Origin: Vitrella brassicaformis
Taxonomy: Eukaryota > Sar > Vitrellaceae
Direction: 5' to 3'
NCBI GenBank assembly: GCA_001179505.1
Contig: CDMY01000477.1
Span: 280,698-306,754, forward strand
Length of the DNA: 26,057 nucleotides
The notes beneath the pieces are model-generated. The model did not search any database. It had not been told where the DNA came from and was given only the letters and a program-made list of their open reading frames with translations. The position numbers and the translations under genes were made by a program. Each line of letters begins with the position of its first letter. Position 1 is the first letter of the stretch. This document shows, piece after piece, positions 1 through 11,100 of the stretch.

Positions 1-150
1 AAACCAATCACTCACTCATCACTCACCAATCACTCATATACCAACCAAAAGTCTAACCAATCAGCCCTGTACTGACCGCATTCATGTGTTGCGGGAATGC
101 ATCTTCACGCGTCGTTCGATGAGTTCTATCACATAGCACAAGAGTCCGTT

Positions 151-615
151 TCACGCTGAGAAAAAGTCCGTTTGCCAAGAAAGCGAATTCAGTGTGCGTG
201 TCAGAGTGTCTCTGACCCACTTGTGTTTGTCTATGTGCGGCAGCAACGAGTGGAGCCGCTGGGGCAGGTCGAGAGAGTTCTCAAAGGACGGCTGCATGCC
301 CACAACCAAACACCCAAACAAACGCACAAACACACTGAGTGTCAAAACATCCTTTCCACAGCTGCTCACCATGATATCTCTCGCGTCAAGGACGTCAGGA
401 CTTAGGTGATCATCATTGCTGTCCACATAATGGTCGTTCTTGTTATTCTCGGCTGCTGCCGCAGCGTTGGATGTCCTCCGGGACGCAGCGACGGGCGCCA
501 GCAAATCCACATACGGAGCCGCACGGTTGTCAAGTGAGGCAAAAGCAGCCGCCAGCCGGTTGCAGTCGCTCGTGTAGCCGGGTGGCAGCCTCGCCTGGCT
601 GAGGGGCCTCTCCAT
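151..615 (-). CDS. Unrecognised small protein (3' end of gene; possibly more exons upstream)
   Basis: Two exons read in phase on the minus strand: 615-370, ending at a GTGAGC donor after ...ARDIM, and 291-151, after a GCATGCAG acceptor, ending in ...WQTDFFSA and a stop. The intervening 78 bases are also open in frame, but they are T/G-rich and encode Cys/Val/Phe-rich residues unlike their flanks, so I read them as an intron. From the ATG at 615 the product is 128 residues. An acceptor-like TTCAG sits immediately before that ATG, so coding sequence may continue into exons further right. The protein is hydrophilic, with an Ala/Asn/Asp-rich middle (about residues 45-75) and a Leu-rich C-terminus. 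I do not recognise a family. Existence of the gene is likely; its start is uncertain. Confidence 0.45.
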   Translation of the reverse strand: MERPLSQARLPPGYTSDCNRLAAAFASLDNRAAPYVDLLAPVAASRRTSNAAAAAENNKNDHYVDSNDDHLSPDVLDARDIMVSSCGKDVLTLSVFVRLFGCLVVGMQPSFENSLDLPQRLHSLLPHIDKHKWVRDTLTRTLNSLSWQTDFFSA

Positions 616-1463
616 CTGAACTGACGATGACACAAGGTGTCCGGGATGGGGGGCGCGTCTCAATTCGGTCTGCCCCCTTCCAGCTCGCAGTGCCAGTGAG
701 ATCTGCAGCTCACGGCTTTCCTTCCCTCCTCTCTCTCTCTCTTTCCCTCTCCTTCTCTCTCTCTGTCCCTTCCTAAGTCACCTCTGTCGATGGCAAAGCG
801 CTCGTCTACCGACGACCCCCCGCACACAGAAAGCCGATGCCGTTGGAGCCGATGGTCTTCGCCTGGCTGACTGACGAGAGAGACATGGCCGCCGTGTGTG
901 TGCGTGTCGCGGGCTGAGGGACCAGCTGGCGGCGACATCGCCTCGCCTGATTTCATCGACACACAGCGGGACAGATCTGCCGGAGTGTGTGGCTGTGACT
1001 GTCGAGGCTGTGGGCGATGGTACGGACCGCACAGACAGACAGTCAGTCTGGGGGGGTCGGTGGACTGACAGCTGCATGGCGGCCATCTGACGTCTGTCGT
1101 CTTCGTCTGTGTGTGTGTGTGTCAGGTGCGTTGAGGCGATGAGCTGTGCCCATCGGCGGAAGACACAATCGCCTGGCCATTCGGCGTGCCGATCGACAGC
1201 AAACGACACTGACACTCTGTGGTGTACCGACACACACAAATGGATCTCTCACACACAGATGTCTGTCTGTCTGTCTGTGTGCAGGTGTGGCTGTCTGACT
1301 GAGTGGCTGATGGCTTGGACGCGCTGATGGTGACGATGCGGCCGTCGAGTGGCGCGATGGCCCTCTCCCCCACCGCTGCTGAGTGCTGCTCGTCTTGTCT
1401 GCGTGTGTGTGTGTGTGTGAGGCAGGATGATCGGCCGATGAGTCGACGAACTCCCTCTCCCTC

Positions 1464-1490
1464 TCTGTCTGTCTGTCTGTCTGTCTGTCT
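1464..1490. repeat. (TCTG)n microsatellite
   Basis: Near-perfect tetranucleotide run of CTGT/TCTG. An (ACAG)n run of similar length lies about 120 bases to the right and is its reverse complement, so the pair forms an imperfect inverted repeat. Confidence 0.9.
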
Positions 1491-1608
1491 GAGGGGGGGT
1501 TAGTCGTGTGCTGGTCGGCCTTTTCTCTGTGTGTGCTGTGTGGGGTTTGCGTGTGGGCCGTCTGCTGCCGTGAGTGTGTGCGCCGGTGAGTGGGGGGCGG
1601 GGGAAATC

Positions 1609-1636
1609 TGACAGACAGACAGACAGACAGACAGAG
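1609..1636. repeat. (ACAG)n microsatellite, complementary to 1464-1490
   Basis: Tetranucleotide run of GACA units. Together with the upstream (TCTG)n tract it could form a stem of about 25 base pairs enclosing about 120 bases. Confidence 0.9.
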
Positions 1637-1807
1637 AAGGGGACGATTGGCTGATTGGCTGCACAGAGAATCGCTGTGTGGGGCGGTGTTTGGCCTGCCG
1701 TCTGTCTGTTACACGGCTGGCTGTGACGGCTGTTCGCGAGAGTGTCATTATCTCTCGTCGGTGCATCCGTCACACACGGGCGGCTCACAGACAGACAGGG
1801 GGGCCGG

Positions 1808-1893
1808 CACACACACACGCACACACACACACACACACGCACGCACACACACACACACACGCACACACACACACGCACACACACACACGCACC
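1808..1893. repeat. Long interrupted (CA)n microsatellite
   Basis: About 85 bases of CA repeats with periodic CG interruptions (CACACG units). It lies in the spacer. Open frames across it (His-Thr or Cys-Val runs) are repeat translations and are not supported as genes. Confidence 0.95.
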
Positions 1894-3078
1894 TCCCCGC
1901 CTGTCACCATGTCCACAATGTCTGTTGATGTGAAAGAGAGAGAGACTGGTGTGTCCTTATAAGCTCTGTGGGCATTGTATGCCTTCCGTCCACACACACA
2001 GCTGTCTGTCTGTCGGCCTGGCTGCCAGCTTGTGTGTGGATGGTAGAGAGAGAGGCTGTTCGGTTTTGTTTTCGCCAGCCGTCCTTTGTACGGTATTGTG
2101 ATGTGGCTTTTTCCTGCATCCGTGTGTCCCTCCCTCTGTGGGCGTCTCTGTCCTCGGTCGGGAACCGGAGAGTATCGGCCCATGTTTGGTGTCGGTGCTT
2201 TGGGGTTGCGGTGTGGCGACAGAGATGCCCCCAGAGGGAAGCGGACAGACAGGATTCAATCTGCAGTGTGATGATTCCATGTCAACACACACACACATTG
2301 GTCTCTCTCTCTGTGGGTGTGGGTGTGGGTGGGTGCCCGACACATAACACAGTAAGGTGGTGGGGCCCTTTTGACATCTGTCTGTGTGTCATGATCGTAC
2401 ACCCCCACACACGCGGCCCACGTGTGGATGGATGGCTCAATGGCTCCGTCGCTGTGAGCATTCTGTGCGTTGTTCTGTGGGTGTGGCTACCTACCTTTCT
2501 TTCTCTGTGCCTATGGGCTGCTGCTTGGCGCATCGGTGAATGAAGTGAGGCTTTTGTGTGTGCGTGTTGGAAGGAGAGCGGGGGGGCTGTCTGGTTCCCT
2601 TTGGCGTGTATCGTGTGTTGGTGGGCTGGGTGTCGGATGCGGCGCCGCTACCGCACACAGTGAGTGATGACTGTCACTCTCTGTGTGCGGTGGCCGTCGA
2701 GCCTCCGACAGACACACACCATCCGCACCGTATGACTGACTGTGTGTTGGCGAACTGCCCGAGTCAATGAGAATGCCCTGGCACCCGTGTGTCTTAAGCT
2801 CGCACAGCCTTGCAGGGTTTCTCGGGTTAGGGTTTGCCTGGCTACCAAGAGAAGACGCCTCGATCTGCTGACAGATCGCCATGCTGACCGCTGCGAAGAT
2901 CTTGATCTACAGATGCCCATTTGACTTCCTCTGATCTACGCAAAAGGACACTTCACGCACCGCTCTCCGCAACCAAGCGGCCTCGCCGGTCGCAGACCAC
3001 ACTGTGTCAGTCGCGCCTACCTCGACTCCCACGTCACCACCTTTCGTCCCGAACCGTGCCCTGGGGAAATCTGTCAGG

Positions 3079-4908
3079 ATGGCATCTCGTCCGTCGCCCG
3101 ACGTCATCTACGCCGAGCTGAGTGCCGAGGACAACAGCACCGAGATCGAAAGCCTCGTGAGCTGACAGATCTCTCTCTCTGGCTCTGGGTGGATGCTCTC
3201 GTGTCCACCTGTGGCGTGTGCATGTCTTGTCTGCGTGTCTGTCTGTGTGTCTGTCTGTGTGTGTGGGTGTCCGAATGGCTCACTCAGTGCACGCAATGCT
3301 GGGAGAACGGCAAGACCAGAATCATGCTCACCAAGATCCCCTACTTCAAAGGTCACAGACAGACAGACAGACAGACACACACAGAGAGAGAGAGAGAGAG
3401 AGAACGCCCTTATCCATCCATCCATCCCCTGTGTGTCTGTCTGGTTAACTGACGCTTGATGCATGTAGAGGTGATATTGATGTCGTTCTCATGTCCTCAC
3501 TGTGGCTTCAACAACAACGAGATTCAGCCGGGAGCGCCCCTGCAGGTGAGGGAAAGTAGATGAGTAAACTGGCACATAACACATGTGTGTCGTGTCCACC
3601 TGTGTGTGCAGGACAAGGGCTGCAGGATCGAGCTCAAAGTGGAGAGAGCGGAGGTAGGTACCTGTCTGTCTGTCCAGATCTATGTTGTGTGTACGTCACG
3701 TGTGTGGACGTGTGTGTGGCTGTGGCTGTGGTTGTCCTTGTGGCGGGTCGTGGCTGCAGGATCTGAACCGGCAGATCATCAAATCGGAGCACGCCACCTT
3801 CAAAATCCGTATGTGTGTATGTGTGTGTCACACACGCACCCCCATTTGACAGAGAGGGGAGTGCTGCTGCCGCGCTGCTGTGCTGCTGTGCTGCAGTTGA
3901 GAATGAGTTTGAGATCCCGCCCACCACACAGAGAGGCATCTCGTCGACCACCGAAGGCATGATCGCACAGGTCAAGTACACAACACAACAGCACACCACG
4001 CCATACGCACAACAAACTGATGCCTGCGTGTGAGTGATTGTCTGTCTGTCTGTCTGTCTGCAGGCCGCCGCCAATCTGGAGAAGGATCAGCCTGTCAGAC
4101 AGCACATCGACCTCGACACGACGGGCAAGATCCAGGGCGTCATCGACACACTCAAAGCCATGGCCGCAGGCCAACAGGTGCGCCACACACACACAGCGAT
4201 ACATAGATGTGCGCGTGCTGTGTCGGCGTGTCCACCCATCCATCCATCCATCCATCCGTCAGCTGCCCTTCACTGTCGTGCTTGACGATCCGGCCGGCAA
4301 CTCGTTCATCGAATGTATGTCAGCATACACACGTGAAGCCGACACACGATTGTGCTGTGCACAGGGAGCGCTTCCCTCTCTCTCTCTCTTTTTCTGTGTG
4401 TGTGTGTGTGTGTATGCAGCCATCGGCACGTCCGACACACGACTGTCCAAGACGCTCTACGAACGCACCAGAGAGCAGCTGCAGGCAAACACACACATGG
4501 ATGGATGGATGGATGGACCACACACGTGTGGCGTGTGTGTGCGTGTGTGTGTGTCTGTGTGTGTCTGTCTGCCCTGGCAGGAAATGGGCTACAACGTGCC
4601 ACAAGCCAACGACACACACACGGCTGCCACGGCGGCCCCGCCCCCTCCCAAACACGGTGCTGATCTGCCCGATCATCTTCGCGCGGCCAACTGGGACTTC
4701 TCCAAGAGCATTGAGGACAACATCGATAAGAGGGTATGTGCTGCTGTGTTGTCTTGTGTAGAGCAGAGCAGAGCAGCCGCACTACAGACATTACAGGGGC
4801 ACACACTTCACACACACTTGTATGGCTACGTGTCACATGTGTGTGTTGGATGGATGGATGGATGGATCAACAGAGGGAGGAGGAAGAGTCCGGCAACATC
4901 GGTAAACA

Positions 4909-4944
<36 letters not shown>

Positions 4945-6536
4945 AAGAAAGAGAATGCCCATCCCCCCACCCCACAGAACAGACGCACAAATGGTCCATC
5001 TCTGTCCGGTTGTCAGGTCGTGATGAGGCCTTGTTCTTTGAGGTGGACTGCCACCACTGTGGCACAAAGGGGCGGCAGGACATGTGCGCCATCGGTATGT
5101 CGGTACCCTACCCCTTTGCCGCCACACAGAACACCACACCCAGCACACCATCCTCCCACTCAACAGTCAGGGAACTCATACGGGATGGGTGTTCGCAGAT
5201 ATCCCCGGTTTCCGCGAGTGTCTCGTCATGGCCTTCAACTGCCCCCACTGCGGCGTGCGCAACAACGAGGTGGGTGAGAGAGATAGATGCCCGACAGACA
5301 AACACACACAAACACACAAACACACACAAATGATGCCATATGGTTGTGTTGGTGTAGGTCAAGGCCGCCGGTGCGATCGGCGATAAGGCCAGGCGGTGGA
5401 CTCTGCGCGTCACCGATCCAGAGGACCTCAACAGAGATGTCCTCAAAGTACCAGCCACCACCACACCACGCTAGCCACCACACACACATTCTCCGCTCTG
5501 ATTGTATTGTGCGTGTGTCTGTGCGTGTGTGCCGTTTCGTTCGTAACGACAGTCTGACAGCGCGGCTGTGCGGATCCCGGAGATCGACTTCGAGATGCAG
5601 CAGGGCACACAAGGTGGGCCGGGGCGGGGGGCCCTGCAGGGAGGTAAATCGGTTTTGTTGATACGTTCGTCTGTGTGTTGTGGTGTGGATGAAGGCTCGG
5701 CCTTCACGACGGTTGAGGGGCTGATTGGCAAGGTTGGTGAGAGACGCTGGCACTGTGCTGGCTGCAAATGACAAAGACTCGCCTCGCCATTCGCTCGTTG
5801 TGACTGGTTGATTCGTTTATTTACTGCACTCAGATAGCAGATCATCTGCAGGAGAGCAACCCTTTCACAGGTCTGTCTGAGATGGTGGCTGGCATCCATC
5901 CTTCCACCCATCAATCCCTCTCTGCGTGTGTGTGTGGGTGCAGGTGATTCGAGCGCGCAGAATGAGCTGTCCGCCTTTACCCAGACCATCGATGACCTCC
6001 GGAAGGTCAGTGTGCCACTCAGCCAGCCAGCCAGCTGGCCAGCCAGCCAACTAACTCAGCTGACACACACACACACACACACACACGACAATGTGTTTGT
6101 TCTGTGTGTGTGTCCCTTTGTGGTGTGTCCCTCCCTATCAGCTGTGCAGCGACCCGTCTTGCCTGCCTTTCACCCTGGTCCTCGACGATGCCGCTGACCA
6201 CAGGTGCGGTACACTACTTACACCGACAAACCAACACCTTCCCATTCCCACCCACCGGCCTCTCTGTCTGTCTGTCTGTCTGTTAGCTTCATTGGGCGGC
6301 GCCACCCAGAGAGGCCGCAGGAGGACGACCCGGGTCTGACGAGCGAGGTGAGAGAGCAAAGCATGGGGTGTGGCGTGCCCTTCCTTCAGTCAGACAGAAA
6401 GGATTGTGCTGTGTGTGTGTCGCGACATGGGGGATGGATGGATCGGCAGGCGTACGATCGCACAGAGGCGCAGAACGACGAGCTGGGTTTGCTGCAGATG
6501 AAGACGGAGGGGTATGAGCATGAGCAGCCGCCATGA
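3079..6536 (+). CDS. ZPR1: ZPR1 zinc-finger protein, 21 exons, 480 residues
   Basis: ZPR1 family protein; in animals and yeast it binds eEF1A and acts in eEF1A folding and nuclear-cytoplasmic signalling. Exons joined in phase: 3079-3156, 3288-3351, 3469-3545, 3612-3653, 3760-3808, 3897-3970, 4064-4177, 4263-4314, 4420-4484, 4581-4733, 4874-4901, 5017-5094, 5199-5269, 5358-5447, 5553-5613, 5695-5732, 5834-5870, 5944-6005, 6142-6203, 6287-6347, 6450-6536. Two duplicated modules are visible. The first has a C4 finger (CTQC...CPHC), then DLNRQIIKSE, then LPFTVVLDDPAGNSFIE. The second has CHHC...CPHC, then DLNRDVLKSD, then LPFTLVLDDAADHSFIG. All eight zinc-ligand cysteines are present. The length fits the family (about 460 in human). 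The acidic C-terminus ends ...YEHEQPP. Exon phases close exactly throughout, so the model is strong. One intron (4485-4580) has a GC donor. Confidence 0.95.
4485..4580 (+). other. GC-AG intron in ZPR1
   Basis: The exon ends CTGCAG and the intron starts GCAAAC rather than GT. The acceptor is CCCTGGCAG. No GT nearby restores the reading frame into the next exon (EMGYNVP...). The interior carries (GGAT)n and both (CA)n and (TG)n stretches. Confidence 0.75.
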
Positions 6537-6954
6537 GCCGTTCGTGTCGTGTCCTTGGCTGGGTGGGGGGAGGCCTGAATGAATGAACCAATCAAGTGCG
6601 TGTGGTGGATGTACAGCGAGAGGGTCGTCAAAAGACTGTGGGTGGGACTGACTGGGGGAATGAACGGTTCACGGAGGCAGGGAGTGATTGTATAGGATAG
6701 GCAGACAGACAGACAGCTGAGAAGAGCTGAGCTGACGAAGGATTCCTCCGATCGCATTAAGCGGCTGTGCGTGGTGTGGTGGTGGGTGAATCGTGTGTGG
6801 TTTCGTGTCGTGGTTGGTGGGGGTGGGTCATAATGATAAAGAAAGTATTCATGCCTCCACACACAAGAAGGGTCCCTTCCTCCTCCACGAGCTAGCCACC
6901 ACTCCACGCCACACCAAGCACACTGCACGACTGCTGACATGACACCACACCCAC

Positions 6955-7017
6955 CTTCTGGTCCGTCCGTGCCGTGAGCTTAGCTAGCTTGCGGTCGAGA
7001 AAGCCACGGCGGCCAGT
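6955..7017 (-). other. Orphan exon-like segment
   Basis: On the minus strand, 63 bases follow a CCCGGGAG acceptor-like site and end at a GTGGGT donor. They encode 21 residues, TGRRGFLDRKLAKLTARTDQ plus Lys, with exon-like rather than repeat-like composition. I could not connect it to flanking exons, so it may be a small unresolved gene, an alternative 3' exon of the otubain-like gene, or chance. Confidence 0.2.
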
Positions 7018-7516
7018 CTCCCGGGGGACACGACACGACACGACACCAACAGCAAAACCATGACCTTGGAGAAATCCATCCACCCCCCCAGCCATACATA
7101 CAGGTACACACCCCTTACGGACGTACCTTTGGTAACCTACACACCGACACACACACACACAGACACGCCAAGGCCGTGCCGTGTGGTGTGCGTGTGTGTT
7201 GCCGATCGTCACGACAGCCGTAGACACACAATTGACCCTCCCTCCTTTGTCGGAAGGAAGCTAGAGTGTGTCGTCGCCCAGCCCACCACGACCGTCGGCA
7301 ATCACCCACCACACCAGTACACAGACACCCACACACAAACCAGGGATCGTCAGGGATCGGATGGATGTCACGCATTGCATCGCACCGCCCCGCACCCTGC
7401 AGGCGACTAAGAATGCACACAGAGAGACACGTGTGCGCCGGCATCAACCAACCGCCCAGAGACGACAAGGGAGATATCGCGGACGTCTGCGGCAGCTTGA
7501 CTTGATGTGGTGATCC

Positions 7517-7592
7517 GGACAGACAGACAGACAGACAGGCAGACAGACAGGCAGGCAGGCAGACAGACAGGCAGGCAGTCGGACGGACAGAC
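7517..7592. repeat. (GACA)n/(GGCA)n compound microsatellite
   Basis: Tandem GACA units interrupted by GGCA units in a patterned way (blocks of GACA, then GGCA repeats). It lies in the convergent spacer. Confidence 0.9.
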
Positions 7593-7747
7593 TTGTGTGT
7601 GGAGGACAAGACGTGCGAATTGTCAGCAAGCAAGAAGTGAGCAGGATTGATGACTCCCTCCCCTCCCCCCTCACACACACACTCACACACACACACACCC
7701 AGGCAGCACATAGCTAGGGAAAACCTCTTGCTGTCGAGGCGGCACGG

Positions 7748-7779
<32 letters not shown>

Positions 7780-8198
7780 CATAGATACACACATCACACA
7801 CATACGTCCGTACGTGTGACCGACATGCACATGACATGCAGATAAATAAACGATTGCGCGAAAAAGTACTGACTGAGAATGAATGCGTTAGATAGACAGG
7901 TAGAGCTGCCATGGATACACACCCCCACCCCAAACACGGTCCATCCATCCACCACACCGACCCGCCGGTGGCCCACCCGATAGACTCCCTCGTGTGTTTC
8001 GTTCATTAATTCAAAGCCACAAACACCACACCACACCCTTCCCCTCCCCCTCCCTCCCTCCCTCACTCCCTCCCTCCCAGCCCCCACCACCTCCCCTCCC
8101 TCCCTGTAGCCGACTACTTGTACGCAACAACAACAACAACAACAAGACCGACGACAAGACGAAGCAGCAGCAGCGCAGCCCAGCCGTGCTTGGATGCG

Positions 8199-11100
8199 TT
8201 AGAACCGCCCCGTCAGAGGCCGCGCGACCCCTCCCAGGCCGCCGCCTCCCAGGCCTCCCATGGCTCCCATATTGCCATGGCCACCGTGCCCCGTCCCACC
8301 ACGAGGGTATGGGTATGGGGGCAGGGCGGGTGGGAGTGCGTCGGGTGGGTTGGTCATGACCACCTCCCCCACATCCCGCTCCTCGCCGCTGTCGTCAGCG
8401 TAGCCGTACTCGCCCCGGCTGCTGGCCCCGAACATCATGCCATTCACACCCCCTCTCTGCTGCTGATAGTGGTGGTGGTTGTGCTGCTGGTGGTGGTGGT
8501 GGTAGTTGCTGTTGTGCTGCTGCTGGACGGGCATGGGAGGAATGGGGAGATGGCGGTTGGCAGAGGGGGGGTGGCGCAGCCCCGCCGGCCGCTGCATCGG
8601 CATCGGCGTCTGCATGTCTCGCGTCGTCATCTGTGGTGTCGGCATCTGCCGATCGCGGCTGAGGTCCCGGCTGCCCCCCACACCCACACCCATACCCACA
8701 CCCACACCCAGATGCCCACTGTTGCTGTTGCTGTTGCTGTGGCTGTTGTTGTGGTTGTGGTTGTGGTTGTGGTGCATTGGCATCAGTGGGGAGCCGCCGA
8801 GGCCGCTGCGGTTGCTGCTCTTGGGTCTCTCGTCGTAGGGGTACACGGGGCGGCCGCCACCGAATGACGGAGGACAGAGGGGGCCACCCATGCCAGCACC
8901 AGCACCGGCACCACCAGCGAAGCCATGAGACGGAGATGGGTTGCTGATGCGCTGCGGCTGTGAGAGTGGCTGTCGTTGAGGCTGTGGCTGTGTGTTGTTG
9001 GGGTCGTTGATCCGCCAGCCACTGCCATAGGGAGCAGCAGCACTGGCAGGGGCAGGAGCAAGATTGCCGTGGTAGCTGCCGCGAAGGGGGTTCCACATGG
9101 GCGGCATCGCCTGATGCATCGGCTGCCGTAGTGCGTTGGCACTCGCACTCGCACTGCCATTGGCCCCGTCATTGCCATCCTCATCGGCGTCCAAATCGAT
9201 GACCTCCTTCCCCGCCATGCTCTCCCTCTCCCTCTCCCTCTGTCTGTCCCTGCCGACCCCACGTCGCTGGGGCGTCAGGGGTGGTGGTGGTGGGGCCATC
9301 ATGCGCTGGTGGCTGTTGAGCACCGTCGCGAAGGGCTGCCCTCCTGCCGATGCTGCTGCCGATGCCGGTGCCGGTGCTGCTGCGACGGGTGGCGCGAATG
9401 GTACGGGCGGCGAGGTGGGCGTGATCTCTATCGGGTGGATCACTGGCTCTGATGACGGCATTGGGGCTGGTGCTGGTGCTGGTACAGACGAGGCGGGAGG
9501 CGCTGGTGGTGGCGCAGGGGCAGGAGTCGGCTCGTCATCATCATCGTCTATGACGATCGGCTCCTGCTGGTGGTGATGCTGTGGCTGCTGTGGCTGCTGC
9601 TGATCCCCGCGTTGCTGCTCCGGTGTGTCGGCCTGGTTCTGGCTCTGCGGCGGTGGTTGCTGTGCGATGGGTGCAGGTGGTCCCTCTTCCTGCTCCCGCT
9701 CGTCAGACGGCGGTGCAGGCAGTGGCGGGGGCATCATGAGAATGGCCTGTGCAGCGGGCTGCAGCTGCTGCAGCTGAGCCATGTCACGGTCCCGCAGGGC
9801 GGCGAGGTACCTGGCGAGGGACCCGATGTGGTCGGCGTGTCTGGCGGGCTCCCTGCCCAGCAATTCGAGGGCGTCGGACACACGGCGCATCTCCTCCTGC
9901 TCCTCGGCGGTGCGCTCCTGTGGTGGTGAGGGTGGTGGCGGTGGCGGTGGCGGTGGCTGCTGCTGCTCTTGGTGGTCGGTTGGGAGGCGATTCTCGTCGT
10001 CGTGCTGCAGCTGATGTGCTGCCTCTTGCTGCTGCTGCTGCGCCGCCATGCTGGTCTCCTCGGTTCGCGGCGGCTCCTCCTCCTCCCCCTGCTGCTGCTG
10101 CTGCTGCTGGTCTCGGTTGTCCTCTAGTGCGGCCAGGCCCTCGCCGTGATCCACGTTTCCAGGGAGAGGGTCGGGGGGAGGGTGCAGGAGGGGCAGCTCT
10201 GCTTGACGCTCCTGCCCCTGCTGCTGCTCCTGCTGCTCCTGATGCTGCTGATGCTCGCCCGTGCCACTCGGTAAGTGGGTTGCCGGTGCCGCTGCTGGTG
10301 CTGGTGCCTCCTCCAGCTCCACCTCAACCTCCACCTCCCTGAAATCCACTGCCTCTCCCTCTCCGCCTCCCTCCCTCTCCATCTCCATCTCCATCTCATG
10401 GTCGGGCTGCTGGTCCTGCTGCTGCTGGTGGTCTTGCTGCATCTGATCGAGCGGACCGTCCTGGTCGTCCATGGGCAGCTGTGGCGGGGCCGGCGTGTGG
10501 TTTGGTGGGGGGGATGGTTGTGCTGATGCCGAGGGGGAGGGAAGGGGTGGCGTCTCGGCCGCCTCGGCTATCGGCCCGTCGGCCTCCGCCCCTCCCTCCG
10601 CTCCGGCGTCTGCATTTGCCTCATCGCCGACCATGGGCACTAGCACTTGTGGTGGCTCCTGATACTCCTGCTGCTGCTCGTACGGCTGCTGCTGCTCCTG
10701 CTGCTCAGCTTCTTGCTGCTGCTGCTGCTGCTGCAGCAATTGTTCTTGAAGCTGCTGTTGCTGTTGCTGCTGCTCCTGCTGCTGCTGGTGCGCGAGGAAG
10801 AGCGGGCACTGCCACGCTTGCGACGGCATGGGGGGCGGTGGGGGCGGGGAGAGGGGGTAGAAGTTGTAGGTGTGTGTGGTGCTGAGGTAGAGGGCGAACA
10901 GGGGCGCGGGGCACTCGCCGGACGCCTGCATGTCCAGCTGGGACGGCTCGGGCTGAGAGGTGCGCACCACACCAAGCGGCCTGCTCACACACATGCACAC
11001 GCACACAGAGAGAGAGAGAGAGAGACAGACGGAGAGAGAGAGAGAGATCCACAATGGCTCCCGTGTGGTGGTGGTGGTGGTGGTGGATAGCTTACGTGAA

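Larger units (their letters stand above)
664..3078. other. Repeat-rich spacer between divergent genes, with possible unresolved minus-strand exons
   Basis: About 2.4 kb dominated by microsatellites: (TGTC)n, (ACAG)n, a long (CA)n tract, and scattered (GT)n and (CT)n. No plus-strand exon could be recognised. On the minus strand, short GC-rich patches with codon-like composition occur at about 790-880, 940-1020, 1130-1205 and 1320-1372. For example, 1320-1372 reads as ...LDGRIVTISASKPSA. They could be 5' exons of the gene at 151-615, but I could not join them with consistent splice phases. The right end (about 2900-3078) should hold the ZPR1 promoter and 5' UTR. Confidence 0.4.
6537..8198. other. 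Convergent repeat-rich spacer (3' ends of ZPR1 and the otubain-like gene)
   Basis: About 1.66 kb between two converging genes. It holds (GACA/GGCA)n at about 7517-7592, (CA)n(GA)n at about 7751-7780, (TCCC)n at about 8040-8105 and (CAA)n at about 8127-8144. No complete gene was recognised. One coherent minus-strand exon-like segment (7017-6955) is listed separately. No tRNA or rRNA was recognised by eye. Confidence 0.6.

Noticed and set aside
291-370. Uninterrupted reading of 151-615 as a single exon
   Set aside because: The middle segment is bounded by a GTGAGC donor and a GCATGCAG acceptor and has T/G-rich intron composition, although it lacks a stop in frame.
1808-1893. CRISPR-like or satellite array
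   Set aside because: Dinucleotide repeat with no spacers; the window is eukaryotic nuclear DNA.
1590-2183. Long open frames across (CA)n/(TG)n tracts on both strands
   Set aside because: They translate microsatellites into His-Thr or Cys-Val runs, have no non-repeat core, and overlap each other in several frames.
2820-2840. Telomere-like GGGTTAGGGTTT
   Set aside because: Fewer than two TTTAGGG units, isolated, and internal to a gene-dense region; chance match.
8118-10885. Plus-strand open frames opposite the otubain-like tail exon (Val/Leu-rich or Ala-rich)
   Set aside because: Mirror images of Gln/Pro/His-rich codons of the real minus-strand exon; CAG and CCN repeats leave all frames open.
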